Below, one piece after another: positions 26,153-35,689 of a stretch of 64,000 nt of DNA. A model generated the notes under the pieces. That model did no database searches and had not been told where the DNA came from. It was given only the letters and a program-made list of their open reading frames with translations. The stretch lies in the NCBI RefSeq assembly GCF_026537325.1, contig NZ_JAFNMJ010000002.1, positions 124,001-188,000 of the forward strand. Reading direction: 5' to 3'. A program made the position numbers and the translations under genes. Every line of letters starts with the position of its first letter. The stretch's first letter is position 1. This DNA is from Bifidobacterium sp. B4142 (GTDB lineage: Bacteria; Actinomycetota; Actinomycetes; Actinomycetales; Bifidobacteriaceae).

Positions 26153-27256
26153 GTGATTGCCCTCATCATCGGAATCCTGGTCGCCCTGGTGGTGACGCTG
26201 GCAGGGACCCCCCTGCTGATACGGCTGGTCCACCGATTGCATTACGGCCAGTACATCCGCCAGGATGGGCCCAAGTCCCATCTGGTCAAGCGTGGCACCC
26301 CGACCATGGGCGGGTTGGTCATCAACCTGGCCATCCTGCTGGGCTGGGCAGCCTCGGCGCTCTACCGCTACCTGTCCCGGGGGGAGTCCGTGTCCCTGTC
26401 GGCCATGCTGGTTCTGTTTGCCATGCTCTCCATGGGCTTCCTGGGCTTTATCGACGACTTTGCCAAGGTGCGTAAGAAGCAGAATCTGGGCCTGTCGGTC
26501 AGGGCCAAGTTCATCGGCCAGTTCATTCTGGCCACCATATACGCGGTGCTGGCCCTCAAGCTGCCCACCAAGAACGGCTATCCCAGCGCTCAGGCAGGCA
26601 TATCCTTCGTTGAGCACCCTATTATCGACTTCCGAATGGCGGGCAGCGTCCTGTCCGTGGTGCTGTTCATTATCTGGGTCAATCTGTTGATGACGGCCTG
26701 GAGCAATGCGTTCAACCTGACCGATGGCCTGGACGGTCTGGCCTCGGGTTCCTCCATGATTGCCTTCGTGGGCTATACGGTCATTGCAATCTGGGAGAGC
26801 TACCACTTGAAGGGTGGCGGCCATCCCGGCCATGCCTATGCGGTCTCCGACCCCTTGGACCTGGCCATCATCGCCTGCTGCGCCGCCGTGGCCTGCTTCG
26901 GCTTCCTCTGGTACAACACCAATCCGGCCTCCATCTTCATGGGGGACACCGGATCCCTGGCTCTGGGCGGGCTTTTTGCAGCCCTGTCCATCGCCACCCA
27001 TACCGAGCTTCTGGCGGTCATCCTGGGCGGACTCTTCGTGGGCGAGGCCGCCTCCGACGTCATCCAGGTGGGTTACTTCAAGCTCACTCACAAGCGTGTC
27101 TTCAAGATGGCGCCCATCCACCACCACTTCGAGCTGATGGGTTGGCAGGAGTCCAAGGTGGTTGTCCGGTTCTGGATGGTGGACCTGATCTTCGTCCTGC
27201 TGGCCCTGGTCTGCTTCTATGCAGACTGGGTGGTCCGTTCCGGGTTGCCTATCTGA
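26153..27256 (+). CDS. mraY: Phospho-N-acetylmuramoyl-pentapeptide transferase
   Basis: Polytopic membrane enzyme that makes lipid I from UDP-MurNAc-pentapeptide and undecaprenyl phosphate. GTG 26153 is preceded by GGAG at the right distance; the long frame upstream lies inside murF. About ten membrane helices are visible. Active-site blocks: LVKRGTPTMGG, GFIDDFAKVR, NAFNLTDGLDGLA, FMGDTGSLALGG, and the histidine triad MAPIHHHFELMG. 367 aa. Confidence 0.95.
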   Translation: MIALIIGILVALVVTLAGTPLLIRLVHRLHYGQYIRQDGPKSHLVKRGTPTMGGLVINLAILLGWAASALYRYLSRGESVSLSAMLVLFAMLSMGFLGFIDDFAKVRKKQNLGLSVRAKFIGQFILATIYAVLALKLPTKNGYPSAQAGISFVEHPIIDFRMAGSVLSVVLFIIWVNLLMTAWSNAFNLTDGLDGLASGSSMIAFVGYTVIAIWESYHLKGGGHPGHAYAVSDPLDLAIIACCAAVACFGFLWYNTNPASIFMGDTGSLALGGLFAALSIATHTELLAVILGGLFVGEAASDVIQVGYFKLTHKRVFKMAPIHHHFELMGWQESKVVVRFWMVDLIFVLLALVCFYADWVVRSGLPI

Positions 27257-27335
27257 GTGCGTCCATTCACGGTACCGGACTTCGGCAGCCGGTATCATGC
27301 CAAGCAGATGCCGGAGCTAGCGGAATGAGGTGTTC

Positions 27336-28775
27336 ATGGATATGGACTTGAGCCAGAAGCGTGTACTGGTTGCCGGGTTGGGCATTTCCGGACGGAGCGT
27401 GGCCGCAGCCCTGCGAGGCCGGGCGGCCGGAGTGACTACTGTGGATCAACGCGCCCCCCAGGCCGATCTTCATGACTTCGACCAGGTGGACTGGAGCCAG
27501 GTGGACCTGGTCATGGCCTCGCCCGTCTTCAATCCGCGCACCCCATTTATCCTTGAGGCGCAGCGTCGTGGCATCCCTGTGGTCAGCGAGGTGGAGATGG
27601 CTTGGATGCTGCGGGTGCCCGCAGCGCGGACCGGCCGGCCAGCCCCCTGGATCGGAATCACCGGCACCAATGGCAAGACCTCCACCACCAGGATGGTCGC
27701 CGCCATGATGCAGGCCAGTGGGTTCACGGCCCCTGCGGTGGGCAACATCGGCAAGGCCGTCTCCACAGCCGTCCTGGACCCCGACAATGACATGCTCTGC
27801 GTGGAGCTGAGCTCCTTCCAGCTGCACTTCACCTTCTCGCCGGCCCTGGAGTGCGCGGCCATCACCAATCTGGCCGACGACCACCTGGACTGGCACGGGG
27901 GCTTCGAGGCCTATGCGGCCGACAAGGCGCGCATCTACCAGGGCGTGCGCAAGGCCTTGGTCTACAACGCTGATGACTCCCGGGTCTCCGATCTGGCCAG
28001 ACAGGCACAGCCGGCTCCCGGCTGCCGACGGGTGGGCTTCACTCTGGGTCGGCCCGAGCCTGGGCAACTGGGCGTGGAGGACGGCTGGGTCATAGACCGC
28101 AGCGGATTGACTGGTCAGAACCCTGAGGAGGGCGTCCGGCTAGTCCGGGTTGCCGACCTGGCGGATCTATGCGAGCCTGACGGCACGGTCTACCCCCATC
28201 TGTTGGCTGATGCCCTCTGTGCCCTGGCCTTGGCACTAGGAGCTGGGGCCAAGGTCGACGTGGCCATCGAGGCCATGCGTACTTTCACACCCGGCGACCA
28301 TAGGATCAGCACCGTGGCGACCCTGGGCCAGGGTTCGCAGGCCATCCGTTTTGTAGACGACTCCAAGGCCACCAACGCCCATGCCGCCGAGGCTTCTCTG
28401 GCCAGCTACCATGACGGCCAGGTGGTCTGGCTGGCAGGCGGGTTGGCCAAGGGTGCCCGCTTTGACGATTTGGTTCGGTCCCGCAGGTCCAAGCTGGCTG
28501 CAGCCGTGGTCATCGGCCAGGATCAGCAGCCCATGGCCCAGGCCATCAAGGACCAGGCGCCCGATCTGCCGGTGACTTTCATCGATCCTGGTGCCGGCGA
28601 TCAGGTTATGGCCCGGGCCGTCCGTGCGGCTGGCTCCTATGCACAGCCTGGCCAAGTGGTTCTGCTGGCCCCCGCCTGCGCCTCAATGGACCAGTTCGCC
28701 TCCTATGCCGACCGGGGTGACCAGTTTGCCCGGCAGGCCGAACAGTGGGTCCACGAGCATGAAGCGCGACACTGA
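27336..28775 (+). CDS. murD: UDP-N-acetylmuramoylalanine-D-glutamate ligase
   Basis: Adds D-glutamate to UDP-MurNAc-L-Ala. Start ATG 27336 is behind AATGAGG; ATG 27342 and GTG 27330 are alternatives. The N-terminal Rossmann-like domain ([18 protein letters not shown]) precedes the P-loop [32 protein letters not shown] and the C-terminal [13 protein letters not shown] and [11 protein letters not shown]. 479 aa. Its last 17 bases overlap ftsW. Confidence 0.94.
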   Translation: MDMDLSQKRVLVAGLGISGRSVAAALRGRAAGVTTVDQRAPQADLHDFDQVDWSQVDLVMASPVFNPRTPFILEAQRRGIPVVSEVEMAWMLRVPAARTGRPAPWIGITGTNGKTSTTRMVAAMMQASGFTAPAVGNIGKAVSTAVLDPDNDMLCVELSSFQLHFTFSPALECAAITNLADDHLDWHGGFEAYAADKARIYQGVRKALVYNADDSRVSDLARQAQPAPGCRRVGFTLGRPEPGQLGVEDGWVIDRSGLTGQNPEEGVRLVRVADLADLCEPDGTVYPHLLADALCALALALGAGAKVDVAIEAMRTFTPGDHRISTVATLGQGSQAIRFVDDSKATNAHAAEASLASYHDGQVVWLAGGLAKGARFDDLVRSRRSKLAAAVVIGQDQQPMAQAIKDQAPDLPVTFIDPGAGDQVMARAVRAAGSYAQPGQVVLLAPACASMDQFASYADRGDQFARQAEQWVHEHEARH

Positions 28776-29982
28776 TCCGCACAAGGATCCCTCCCGGGGG
28801 TCTGGCGGCAAGGGGAACTACCGGGGCTGGCGGGCCATTCTCAACCCGCTTTGGTGCTACTACGGCTTTTTGGCCACGGTCGTCGCCACTACGGTTTTCG
28901 GCCTGATGATGGTCTTTTCCTCCTCGGCTGTGGATCTGGTGGCCCAGGGCAGCTCTCCCTGGAGCCAGGTTATTCGTCAGAGCATATACGCCGTGGTGGG
29001 GCTGTTGCTGGCCCTTCTGGCTGTGCGGATCAGCATCGACCGCTACCGGAGCTGGAGTACGGGGTTTCTGATTGTCAGCCAGGGTATTCAGCTGCTGACG
29101 CGTACTCCGCTGGGGCGGTCCGCCAACGGCAATGAGGGATGGATCTCGGTGGGGGGCATCTCCATGCAGCCGGCCGAGCTGCTCAAGCTGGCCCTGTGTC
29201 TATGGCTGCCCCAGGCCCTGATCGAAGCCCAGCGGCAGGCTGGCAAGGATTCCGACCTGAAGAGCCTGGCCAAGGCCTATGCCAAGCCTGCCGCCGGTTT
29301 TATCGTCAGTTTCCTGCTGATCATGCTGGGCAAGGACCTGGGAACGGCCATGATCATCGTCATTATCGGCTTCGTGGCCTTCCTGGTTTCGGGCTTCCCC
29401 CTGCGCTGGCTGCTCAGCCTGGCAGTTCTGGGGATGGCCGCGGTCATCGGCTTTTCGGTCTACGGCAACAGCAACCGGACCCAGCGGATCATGGCCGCCT
29501 ACGGCAAGTGCTCGGCGGATGACATTCAGGGTGTCTGCTACCAGTCCATACACGGGCTGTATGCTATGGCCTCGGGGGGTCTGACCGGGGTCGGGCTGGG
29601 CAACTCCAGGGAGAAGTGGAACTACCTGCCCGAGGCGCATAATGACTTCATCTTCGCTGTCATCGGCGAGGAGCTGGGCTTTGTAGGGGCGGCCATGCTT
29701 ATTCTGGTCTTCGTGGTCATGGGCTGGTGCATGCTGAGGATCGCCCTGACCACCAGGAACCGGTATGCGGGCATGGTGCTGATCTGCCTGGATGTGTGGC
29801 TGGTGGGTCAAGCCCTGGTCAACATCTGCGTGGTTCTTGGCCTGTTGCCGGTCATCGGCCTGCCCCTGCCCTTTGTTTCGGCTGGAGGGACCGCCCTGAT
29901 CTCCTGCCTGGCTTCGGCCGGAGTGGCCCTGCAGATGATTCGGACTCAACCGGACGTGAAGGCGGCCACGGACGGGTCCTGA
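28759..29982 (+). CDS. ftsW: Septal SEDS glycosyltransferase FtsW
   Basis: Polytopic SEDS-family peptidoglycan polymerase paired with FtsI. ATG 28759 lies inside the end of murD and gives 407 aa with a ~30-residue basic cytoplasmic leader. Ten hydrophobic segments are visible. Family motifs: [28 protein letters not shown] near the middle, [11 protein letters not shown], and the C-terminal [19 protein letters not shown] and [14 protein letters not shown]. The Asp in GKDLGTA corresponds to the catalytic residue of SEDS proteins. Confidence 0.94.
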   Translation: MKRDTDPHKDPSRGSGGKGNYRGWRAILNPLWCYYGFLATVVATTVFGLMMVFSSSAVDLVAQGSSPWSQVIRQSIYAVVGLLLALLAVRISIDRYRSWSTGFLIVSQGIQLLTRTPLGRSANGNEGWISVGGISMQPAELLKLALCLWLPQALIEAQRQAGKDSDLKSLAKAYAKPAAGFIVSFLLIMLGKDLGTAMIIVIIGFVAFLVSGFPLRWLLSLAVLGMAAVIGFSVYGNSNRTQRIMAAYGKCSADDIQGVCYQSIHGLYAMASGGLTGVGLGNSREKWNYLPEAHNDFIFAVIGEELGFVGAAMLILVFVVMGWCMLRIALTTRNRYAGMVLICLDVWLVGQALVNICVVLGLLPVIGLPLPFVSAGGTALISCLASAGVALQMIRTQPDVKAATDGS

Positions 29983-30022
29983 GATAGGGAATGGATATGG
30001 CAGAAAGGAAGCGGATTCGCGG

Positions 30023-31285
30023 ATGACGACAGCGACGAGGACTGAGAACGGGATGCCTGGGGACGGCCAGGAGCATCCCGGAAAAGGTGCTGGTCCCCAT
30101 CTGGTGCTGGCCGGAGGGGGGACGGCAGGGCATGTCAACCCTCTGCTCAGTGTGGCTGCGGCCATTCGGGAGCGCTGCCCCCAGGCTGCTGTCAGCGTGA
30201 TCGGTACCGCTGTCGGGTTGGAGCACGACCTGGTGCCGGCCGCCGGACTGCCCCTGGACCTGATTGAGAAGGTGCCCTTCCCTCGTCGTCCCAGTAAGGC
30301 CGCTCTGGGCTTCCCTCGGCGTTGGCGGCATGAGGTGCAGCGGGTTCGAGGCTATCTGCAGGATCGGTCGGCCGACCTGGTTGTCGGCTTTGGCGGCTAT
30401 GCCTCGGCGCCGGCCTACAGGGCTGCACGGAACCTGGGTCTGCCCATCGTCGTCCACGAGCAGAACGCCCGGGCAGGCATGGCCAACAAACTGGGCGCTC
30501 GCTGGGCTGATTTTGTAGGTACGGCCTATGAGGATACCGGCATCCGAGCCCGGGCCGGAGTGCCCGTGCGCCGCGTGGGTCTTCCCCTGCGGCCGGCCAT
30601 CGCCCGACTGGCCAAGCAGATGGAGACCGATCCCATGGGCGCTCGCAGGAAGTCTGCACAGTCCTTGGGTTTGGATCCCGATAGGCCCATCCTCCTGGTC
30701 ACCGGGGGATCCCTGGGTGCGCTCAGTCTCAATACGGCGGTGGCTGGCGCGGCACGGCAGCTACTGGATCAAACCCAGGTCATCCATTTGACGGGCCGTG
30801 GCAAGGCCGACCAAGTCAGAGAGCAGGTGGCGGCTGATCTGGGCGATGGGGTCATCAACGATTTGGACCCGGCTCACCAGGGCCAGGGAGATTACCATAT
30901 GGCCGAATACTTGGAGCGGATCGATCTGGCCTTCGCCTGCGCCGACTTGGTGGTCTGCAGGGCTGGTGCCGGTTCTGTCAGTGAGCTGGCTGCCCTGGGT
31001 GTACCTGCCGTCTATGTGCCCCTGCCCATTGGCAACGGTGAACAGCGATTCAACGCCCAGCCAGTCGTTCAGGCCGGGGGAGGCCTTATGGTCGATGATG
31101 CGTCACTGGATGCCAAATGGGTGGCCGAGCACGTCCCTGCTCTTATGGCTGATAAGGATAGGCTGGCTGACATGCGCCGCCGGGCCTGGGGGTACGGGAT
31201 TCGCGACGCTGCTCAGGTAATGGCCGAGCAGATTCTGACCATGGCCGGCCAACACATTGCCCGCAAGGACTCAGGGAGGGCCTAA
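30023..31285 (+). CDS. murG: UDP-GlcNAc:lipid I GlcNAc transferase
   Basis: GT28 transferase that makes lipid II at the inner membrane face. The 420-aa protein begins with a ~25-residue polar leader before the [19 protein letters not shown] loop. Further marks: [40 protein letters not shown] and the C-terminal nucleotide-binding [25 protein letters not shown]. The gap after ftsW is 40 bases. The next gene murC follows after 75 bases. Confidence 0.94.
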   Translation: MTTATRTENGMPGDGQEHPGKGAGPHLVLAGGGTAGHVNPLLSVAAAIRERCPQAAVSVIGTAVGLEHDLVPAAGLPLDLIEKVPFPRRPSKAALGFPRRWRHEVQRVRGYLQDRSADLVVGFGGYASAPAYRAARNLGLPIVVHEQNARAGMANKLGARWADFVGTAYEDTGIRARAGVPVRRVGLPLRPAIARLAKQMETDPMGARRKSAQSLGLDPDRPILLVTGGSLGALSLNTAVAGAARQLLDQTQVIHLTGRGKADQVREQVAADLGDGVINDLDPAHQGQGDYHMAEYLERIDLAFACADLVVCRAGAGSVSELAALGVPAVYVPLPIGNGEQRFNAQPVVQAGGGLMVDDASLDAKWVAEHVPALMADKDRLADMRRRAWGYGIRDAAQVMAEQILTMAGQHIARKDSGRA

Positions 31286-31360
31286 TCGGGCATAATGGAG
31301 GCAGGCGACGGGCGACCCCGTCCTGGATGGTCCTGAACTGTTGGAGGAGATGCAACTACT

Positions 31361-32995
31361 GTGCCCAAGCATGAATTGAATACCGTGTCCGGTCGGCAGG
31401 ACGGCGGCGACCGGTCCCTGCCGGTTCTGGACCCCTGCCTGCCTGCCTTGGCCCAGGCCGGAGTGCGCGACCCCAAGGATCTGGGGCCTACACACTTCAT
31501 TGGCATCGGTGGGGCTGGGATGAGCGTGCTGGCCGAGATGCTCCACCAGGAGGGGGTGCAGGTCTCGGGCTCCGACCGCGCCGAGGGGGGCAAGGCCCGC
31601 CGTCTGCGTCAGCTGGGAATACCGGTCACCATCGGTCAGGACGCCAGCAACGTGGCCGGGGCCCGCACAGTGGTTTGGTCCAGTGCCATCAAGCCCGACA
31701 ATCCAGAGATTCTGGCTGCTCGTGACGCTGGTGCCCGACTGGTTCATCGCAGTGACATTCTGGCCTTGCTCATGGCCTCCAGGATTTCGGTCACCGTGGC
31801 TGGTGCCCATGGCAAGACCACCACCAGTGCACTCTTGGCCCACCTGCTGACCAAGGGCGGCCAAGGGGATCTGGCCGATCCCAGCTACGCCATCGGGGGC
31901 AGCCTTCAGAGCGACCAGGGGCCTATGGACGGAGGGCATGTGGGAGCCGGACGGGTCCTGGTGGCCGAGGCGGACGAGTCCGACGGCAGCTTTGGCAAGT
32001 ACACTCCCGACATCGCCATCATCACCAACGTGGAGCCCGACCATCTAGACCACTACGGTACGGCTGATGCCTTCCATCAGGCCTTTGTGGAACATGCCCG
32101 GCATGGCCGCCGCTTCCTAGTGGTCTGCGGGGACGATCAGGGCGCCCTGGAGGTGCTGCGGCGGCTGCACGGGGACTGCCGGGCCAAGATCATCGTCTAT
32201 GCCTCGGATCCTCAGCTGAATACTGACTCCCTGCCCGGGGTTCTGGGCCTGGTCCGCATCGAATCCGAGTCCGAAAGCAGTGGCAGCGGTCGTGAGCATT
32301 GCCGTCTGGCTCTCCCGGCGCAGGTGCTCCAGGCTGCAGGGTTGGATGCCGGCAAGCCGCTTGATTTGCAGGTGGACTTGGCGATTCCCGGCATCCACAA
32401 CGCCCGCAATGCCGCCGCGGCCATCATCGCCGCCATCCTGTTGGGAATGGATCCCGATACGGCCGCCGCTTCTGCCGCCGACTTCCGCGGGGCCTCTCGA
32501 CGCTTCGAGGTCCGCGGAATCCAGCATGGGGTCACCGTAGTGGATGATTACGCCCATCATCCTACGGAAATCGCTGCTCTGTTGACCGCCGCCAGACGGC
32601 GTTATCCGGGGCAGACCATCAGGGTGCTCTTCCAGCCCCACCTGTATTCGCGCACAGCCATCTTCGCTGACCGGTTCGCAGATGCTTTGTCTCTGGCGGA
32701 CGACGTGACCGTCACTGACATCTTCCCTGCCCGTGAACTGGCCAGTGATTTTCCGGGCGTGGATGCCGGGACCATTCCCGCGGCTGCCCGCAAGGCATCG
32801 AACCAGGAGTCCCGAGATTCCGGGAAGAGGTCGACCGGAGCTGTCTTCCGGGCCTGCCCGGACATGCATCAGGCCGCTCTGGATCTGGCCGAGCGGGCGG
32901 AGCCTGGGGATGTGATCCTGACCGTAGGCGCTGGCGATGTCACAGCCATGGGACCGGTCATTCTCGACAAGCTGGCTGAACGGGACGAACAGTGA
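31361..32995 (+). CDS. murC: UDP-N-acetylmuramate-L-alanine ligase
   Basis: First amino-acid-adding Mur ligase. GTG 31361 is the only plausible in-frame start; GGAGGAG at 31343-31349 is rather far from it, and an out-of-frame ATG at 31350 would make a nine-residue peptide overlapping the start. Motifs: THFIGIGGAGMSVLAEML, GAHGKTTTSALLAHLL, EADESDGSF, NVEPDHLDHYG, DDYAHHPTEIAALL, LFQPHLYSRT. It is longer (544 aa) than usual (~470-490) through an N-terminal leader and a Ser-rich insertion around residue 305. GTGA overlap with ftsQ. Confidence 0.94.
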   Translation: MPKHELNTVSGRQDGGDRSLPVLDPCLPALAQAGVRDPKDLGPTHFIGIGGAGMSVLAEMLHQEGVQVSGSDRAEGGKARRLRQLGIPVTIGQDASNVAGARTVVWSSAIKPDNPEILAARDAGARLVHRSDILALLMASRISVTVAGAHGKTTTSALLAHLLTKGGQGDLADPSYAIGGSLQSDQGPMDGGHVGAGRVLVAEADESDGSFGKYTPDIAIITNVEPDHLDHYGTADAFHQAFVEHARHGRRFLVVCGDDQGALEVLRRLHGDCRAKIIVYASDPQLNTDSLPGVLGLVRIESESESSGSGREHCRLALPAQVLQAAGLDAGKPLDLQVDLAIPGIHNARNAAAAIIAAILLGMDPDTAAASAADFRGASRRFEVRGIQHGVTVVDDYAHHPTEIAALLTAARRRYPGQTIRVLFQPHLYSRTAIFADRFADALSLADDVTVTDIFPARELASDFPGVDAGTIPAAARKASNQESRDSGKRSTGAVFRACPDMHQAALDLAERAEPGDVILTVGAGDVTAMGPVILDKLAERDEQ

Positions 32996-34254
32996 AGACC
33001 GGTAAGGGTCGCAGCGCCTCAGGTGGAGCCTCTTCCAGGACCAGGGCTGTCCGGGCTGCCAAGGCCGCACGGACAGCCCGGTCTGGGCGCACCAAGTCTT
33101 CGAAAGAGGAACCGCGGACCGGTAGAACCGCCAGATCAGGCAGGTCGACCGTTTCCGATGCTGCTGAACTGGCAGGTCACCGGTCTAAGGCTGAAAGGAC
33201 AGGCGGCCGGGGCAGGCGTCTTAAGCGGTCTAAGCGCTTCAAGGGTCGTCCGAATCGTGCCAAGAATGCAGGGGGATCCCGGACACGTAGTCCAAGGTCG
33301 GCCTCCTCATCATCCCGCTCGCTGGTCAAAGGCAGCAGTGCCTCAGCCTCCAAGTCTGTGACATCCAAGTCTGCAGAATCTCGTTCGACGAGTTCGGCCG
33401 GCGGATTCGTCGATGCCCGGACCATACCGCCGGATCGACCCGTCTCAGGCAGGATAGGCAGCGACCAGGAGGATCAGGGGCTGGGGATCTTTGTTCGGCC
33501 CAAGGTTCTGGACTTTCAGGCCCGGGTGCGCGAGAAGAAGAAGGTCAGCCGCAGGCTGGTTCTGATCCGAACAGCTGTCGTCGTCCTGGTCATGGCTCTT
33601 ATTGCAGGACTGTCATGGTTGCTCTTTCTCTCGCCGGTCTTCCGCCTACAGATTGACAAGATCGGTGTCAGCGGCGGCAATGCCTGGGTGTCCAACGATC
33701 GGGTGGCTTCAATCGTGGCCCATCAGGGGGATCGCTCACTGTTGCTGATTTCCACCAATGGCGTCGAGGAGGAGATCAGTGGCATGGCCGGGGTGACCGA
33801 TGCCAAGGTCCGCAAGAGTTTTCCTCACGGTCTGCAGGTGACCTTCGATGCCCAGGAGCCCACTGCGGTCTTCAAGGATGCGCAGGACAAACTGACGGCC
33901 GTCGACAGACAGGGGAGGGTGCTCAATACTGTGTCCAAGCCGGTGAAGGGAGTGCCGGTCATCCAGGTGTCCACCGTCAATCGTGCCCAGCAGGATCAGG
34001 CGGTCAGGCAGACCCTGCGGATTCTGTCGACCATGCCCGAGGCCATGCGTCATTCGGTGACTAAGGTGACTGCGGAAACCCAGGACTCTATCACCACTGA
34101 GCTGGACCAGGGCAAGCATGTCATCGTCTGGGGCGACGGCTCCGACCTGAAGCTCAAACAGGCCGTGGTCGACAAGATCATCAACGATCCGTCCAAAATC
34201 GGCGACAAACATCAGCTGGATGTGTCGGCGCCCCTGCGGCCCATCGTCAAATAA
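32992..34254 (+). CDS. ftsQ: Division protein FtsQ with long basic N-terminal region
   Basis: A 420-aa bitopic divisome protein. Residues 1 to ~140 are extremely rich in Arg, Lys and Ser with short repeats (AARTARSGRT, TGRTARSGRST) and should be disordered in the cytoplasm. One helix (TAVVVLVMALIAGLSWLLFL) crosses the membrane near residue 200. The outer POTRA (FRLQIDKIGVSGGNAWVSNDRV) and beta domain (AVFKDAQDKLTAVDRQGRVLN) follow. GTG start overlaps murC (GTGA). It ends the dcw cluster here; ftsA, ftsZ and ddl are not adjacent. Confidence 0.88.
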   Translation: MKTGKGRSASGGASSRTRAVRAAKAARTARSGRTKSSKEEPRTGRTARSGRSTVSDAAELAGHRSKAERTGGRGRRLKRSKRFKGRPNRAKNAGGSRTRSPRSASSSSRSLVKGSSASASKSVTSKSAESRSTSSAGGFVDARTIPPDRPVSGRIGSDQEDQGLGIFVRPKVLDFQARVREKKKVSRRLVLIRTAVVVLVMALIAGLSWLLFLSPVFRLQIDKIGVSGGNAWVSNDRVASIVAHQGDRSLLLISTNGVEEEISGMAGVTDAKVRKSFPHGLQVTFDAQEPTAVFKDAQDKLTAVDRQGRVLNTVSKPVKGVPVIQVSTVNRAQQDQAVRQTLRILSTMPEAMRHSVTKVTAETQDSITTELDQGKHVIVWGDGSDLKLKQAVVDKIINDPSKIGDKHQLDVSAPLRPIVK

Positions 34255-34747
34255 CCGCTGAAGAGGTCGCCGTCTTCATCAGTTTGTCGGTGTCCAGCAG
34301 GATGGTCACAGGGCCGTCGTTGACCGAATTCACTCGCATGTGGGCACCGAAGCGTCCGACGACAACAGGGACACCGGTCGCGGCCAGGGCCCGGTTCAGG
34401 TCCTGCCAGACGCTTTGGGCGTGTCGGGGCTCTCCGGCTGCCATGAAACTGGGACGGTTGCCGCGACGCAGATCCGCATAGAGGGTGAACTGGGAGATGG
34501 AGAGGATGGAGCCGCCGCAGTCCAGGACCGACCGGTTCATTCGGCCCTCCTCGTCGGAGAAGATGCGCATCCGGGTCAGCTTGCGGACGGCATAGTCCAC
34601 CTGGTCAATCCCGTCTTCATCCTGGATGGCCACCAGAAGCAAGAGGCCCGTGCCAATGCTCTGGGGTTTGAAATCGGGATCCGGCTGCCCCTGTTCGTCG
34701 ACAACATCGACTCGGGCGCGGCTGACCCGCTGTATGACGATTCTCAT
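34247..34747 (-). CDS. dtd: D-aminoacyl-tRNA deacylase
   Basis: Removes D-amino acids wrongly loaded on tRNA. The N-terminus MRIVIQRVSRARVDV is characteristic; SQFTLYADLRRGNRPSF is the catalytic Gln/Thr segment and the NDGPVTILLDT is the Gly-cisPro-containing C-terminal block. 166 aa, slightly longer than E. coli Dtd because of a DEQGQPDPDFKPQSIG insertion. Convergent with ftsQ, overlapping it by eight bases at the stops. Confidence 0.95.
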   Translation of the reverse strand: MRIVIQRVSRARVDVVDEQGQPDPDFKPQSIGTGLLLLVAIQDEDGIDQVDYAVRKLTRMRIFSDEEGRMNRSVLDCGGSILSISQFTLYADLRRGNRPSFMAAGEPRHAQSVWQDLNRALAATGVPVVVGRFGAHMRVNSVNDGPVTILLDTDKLMKTATSSAVI

Positions 34748-34765
34748 GCTTCCAGTCTAAAGACT

Positions 34766-35644
34766 TTAGGCGTTGTTGTAGTGACGCAGAGAAAAGCTGG
34801 ACCGGTACCTGGTTGGGGTCAGGCCGGAGAACCGTTTGAAGACCCGCATGAAGTACTTGGGGTCGTCATACCCGCAGGCCTCGGCTATCTGTCTGACGCC
34901 CATGGAGGTCGACAGGAGCAGCTCCTGCGCCCGTTCGATGCGCACCCGCCTGATCTGTCCAGTGATGCCCATGCCGAACCGTCGCTTGTATATGGTCGAC
35001 AGGTAGGAGGGCGAGTAGTTGAAGTTCTCTGCCACGCTGCCCACACTGATCCGGTCGCAGGCGTTGATGCGGATCCAATCCTGGATCTTCTGGAGGGTGC
35101 TGTCCTCGTCGTCCGCTTTTTGAGGGTCCTTTGGTGCAGGCCTTCCCATGGAGATCTCAATGAGCAGACAGGTCATGAAATAGCTGCAGTAGGGGCTGGG
35201 ATCCGGGTAGGTGCGCTGATAGATGTCGAGCAGCTGGTTGAACATGACGGTCACCCGGTTGTTGTCTGCCAGACGAAAATCCAGGGGCAGCACCACGCGT
35301 GCCGCGCCCTGGTCCTTTCCGTCACTCTGTTCGTCGGGCAGGCCCTGGGCCCGTTGCCAGTCGGGCAAGGTGAAGTGGGCCCAGTAGAAGGTCAGCGGCT
35401 CCTGTCCCAGCCGTCGACTGCCCTCATGAGGGATGCTGGGAGGGATCAGCAGCAGGCCGCCTGCCTTCAGATCATGATGCCGCCCGGCTACGGTCAGCGG
35501 GAGGACGCCCTCTTCAACCAGAATCAGCTCAAAGCTGTCAACGGTGCGGCGCTCGTGGATCCATCCGGGGGTGCCGATGAAGCGTCCGGCGGATTTGAAG
35601 ACCGCCGCATCGTTGGGGAAACTTGTGATGATTGCCTGATCCGT
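34766..35644 (-). CDS. AraC-family regulator with no standard start codon
   Basis: The C-terminal third is a clear AraC double HTH (ISVGSVAENFNYSPSYLSTIYKRRF and GVRQIAEACGYDDPKYFMRVFKRFSGLTPTRYR). Reading back, the frame stays open to a stop at 35690-35692 and encodes an AraC-type cupin domain (SFELILVEEGVLPLTVAG, GGLLLIPPSIPHEG). No ATG, GTG or TTG occurs in that upper part. The only normal start, TTG at 35366-35368, would remove the cupin. An ACG at 35642-35644 stands behind GGAAGG and is one base from ATG; I use it as the likely original start. It follows the GH127 gene in the same direction and probably senses its sugar. Confidence 0.7.
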   Translation of the reverse strand, partial: TDQAIITSFPNDAAVFKSAGRFIGTPGWIHERRTVDSFELILVEEGVLPLTVAGRHHDLKAGGLLLIPPSIPHEGSRRLGQEPLTFYWAHFTLPDWQRAQGLPDEQSDGKDQGAARVVLPLDFRLADNNRVTVMFNQLLDIYQRTYPDPSPYCSYFMTCLLIEISMGRPAPKDPQKADDEDSTLQKIQDWIRINACDRISVGSVAENFNYSPSYLSTIYKRRFGMGITGQIRRVRIERAQELLLSTSMGVRQIAEACGYDDPKYFMRVFKRFSGLTPTRYRSSFSLRHYNNA

Positions 35645-35689
35645 GCTGACCGTCCTTCCTGTCGCTGAAACCTTGGCCTTAGAACGCGG

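Noticed and set aside
31350-31379. Nine-residue leader peptide overlapping the murC start
   Set aside because: Only two to three bases separate the ATG from GGAGGAG, too close for normal initiation; the sequence has no attenuator structure after it.
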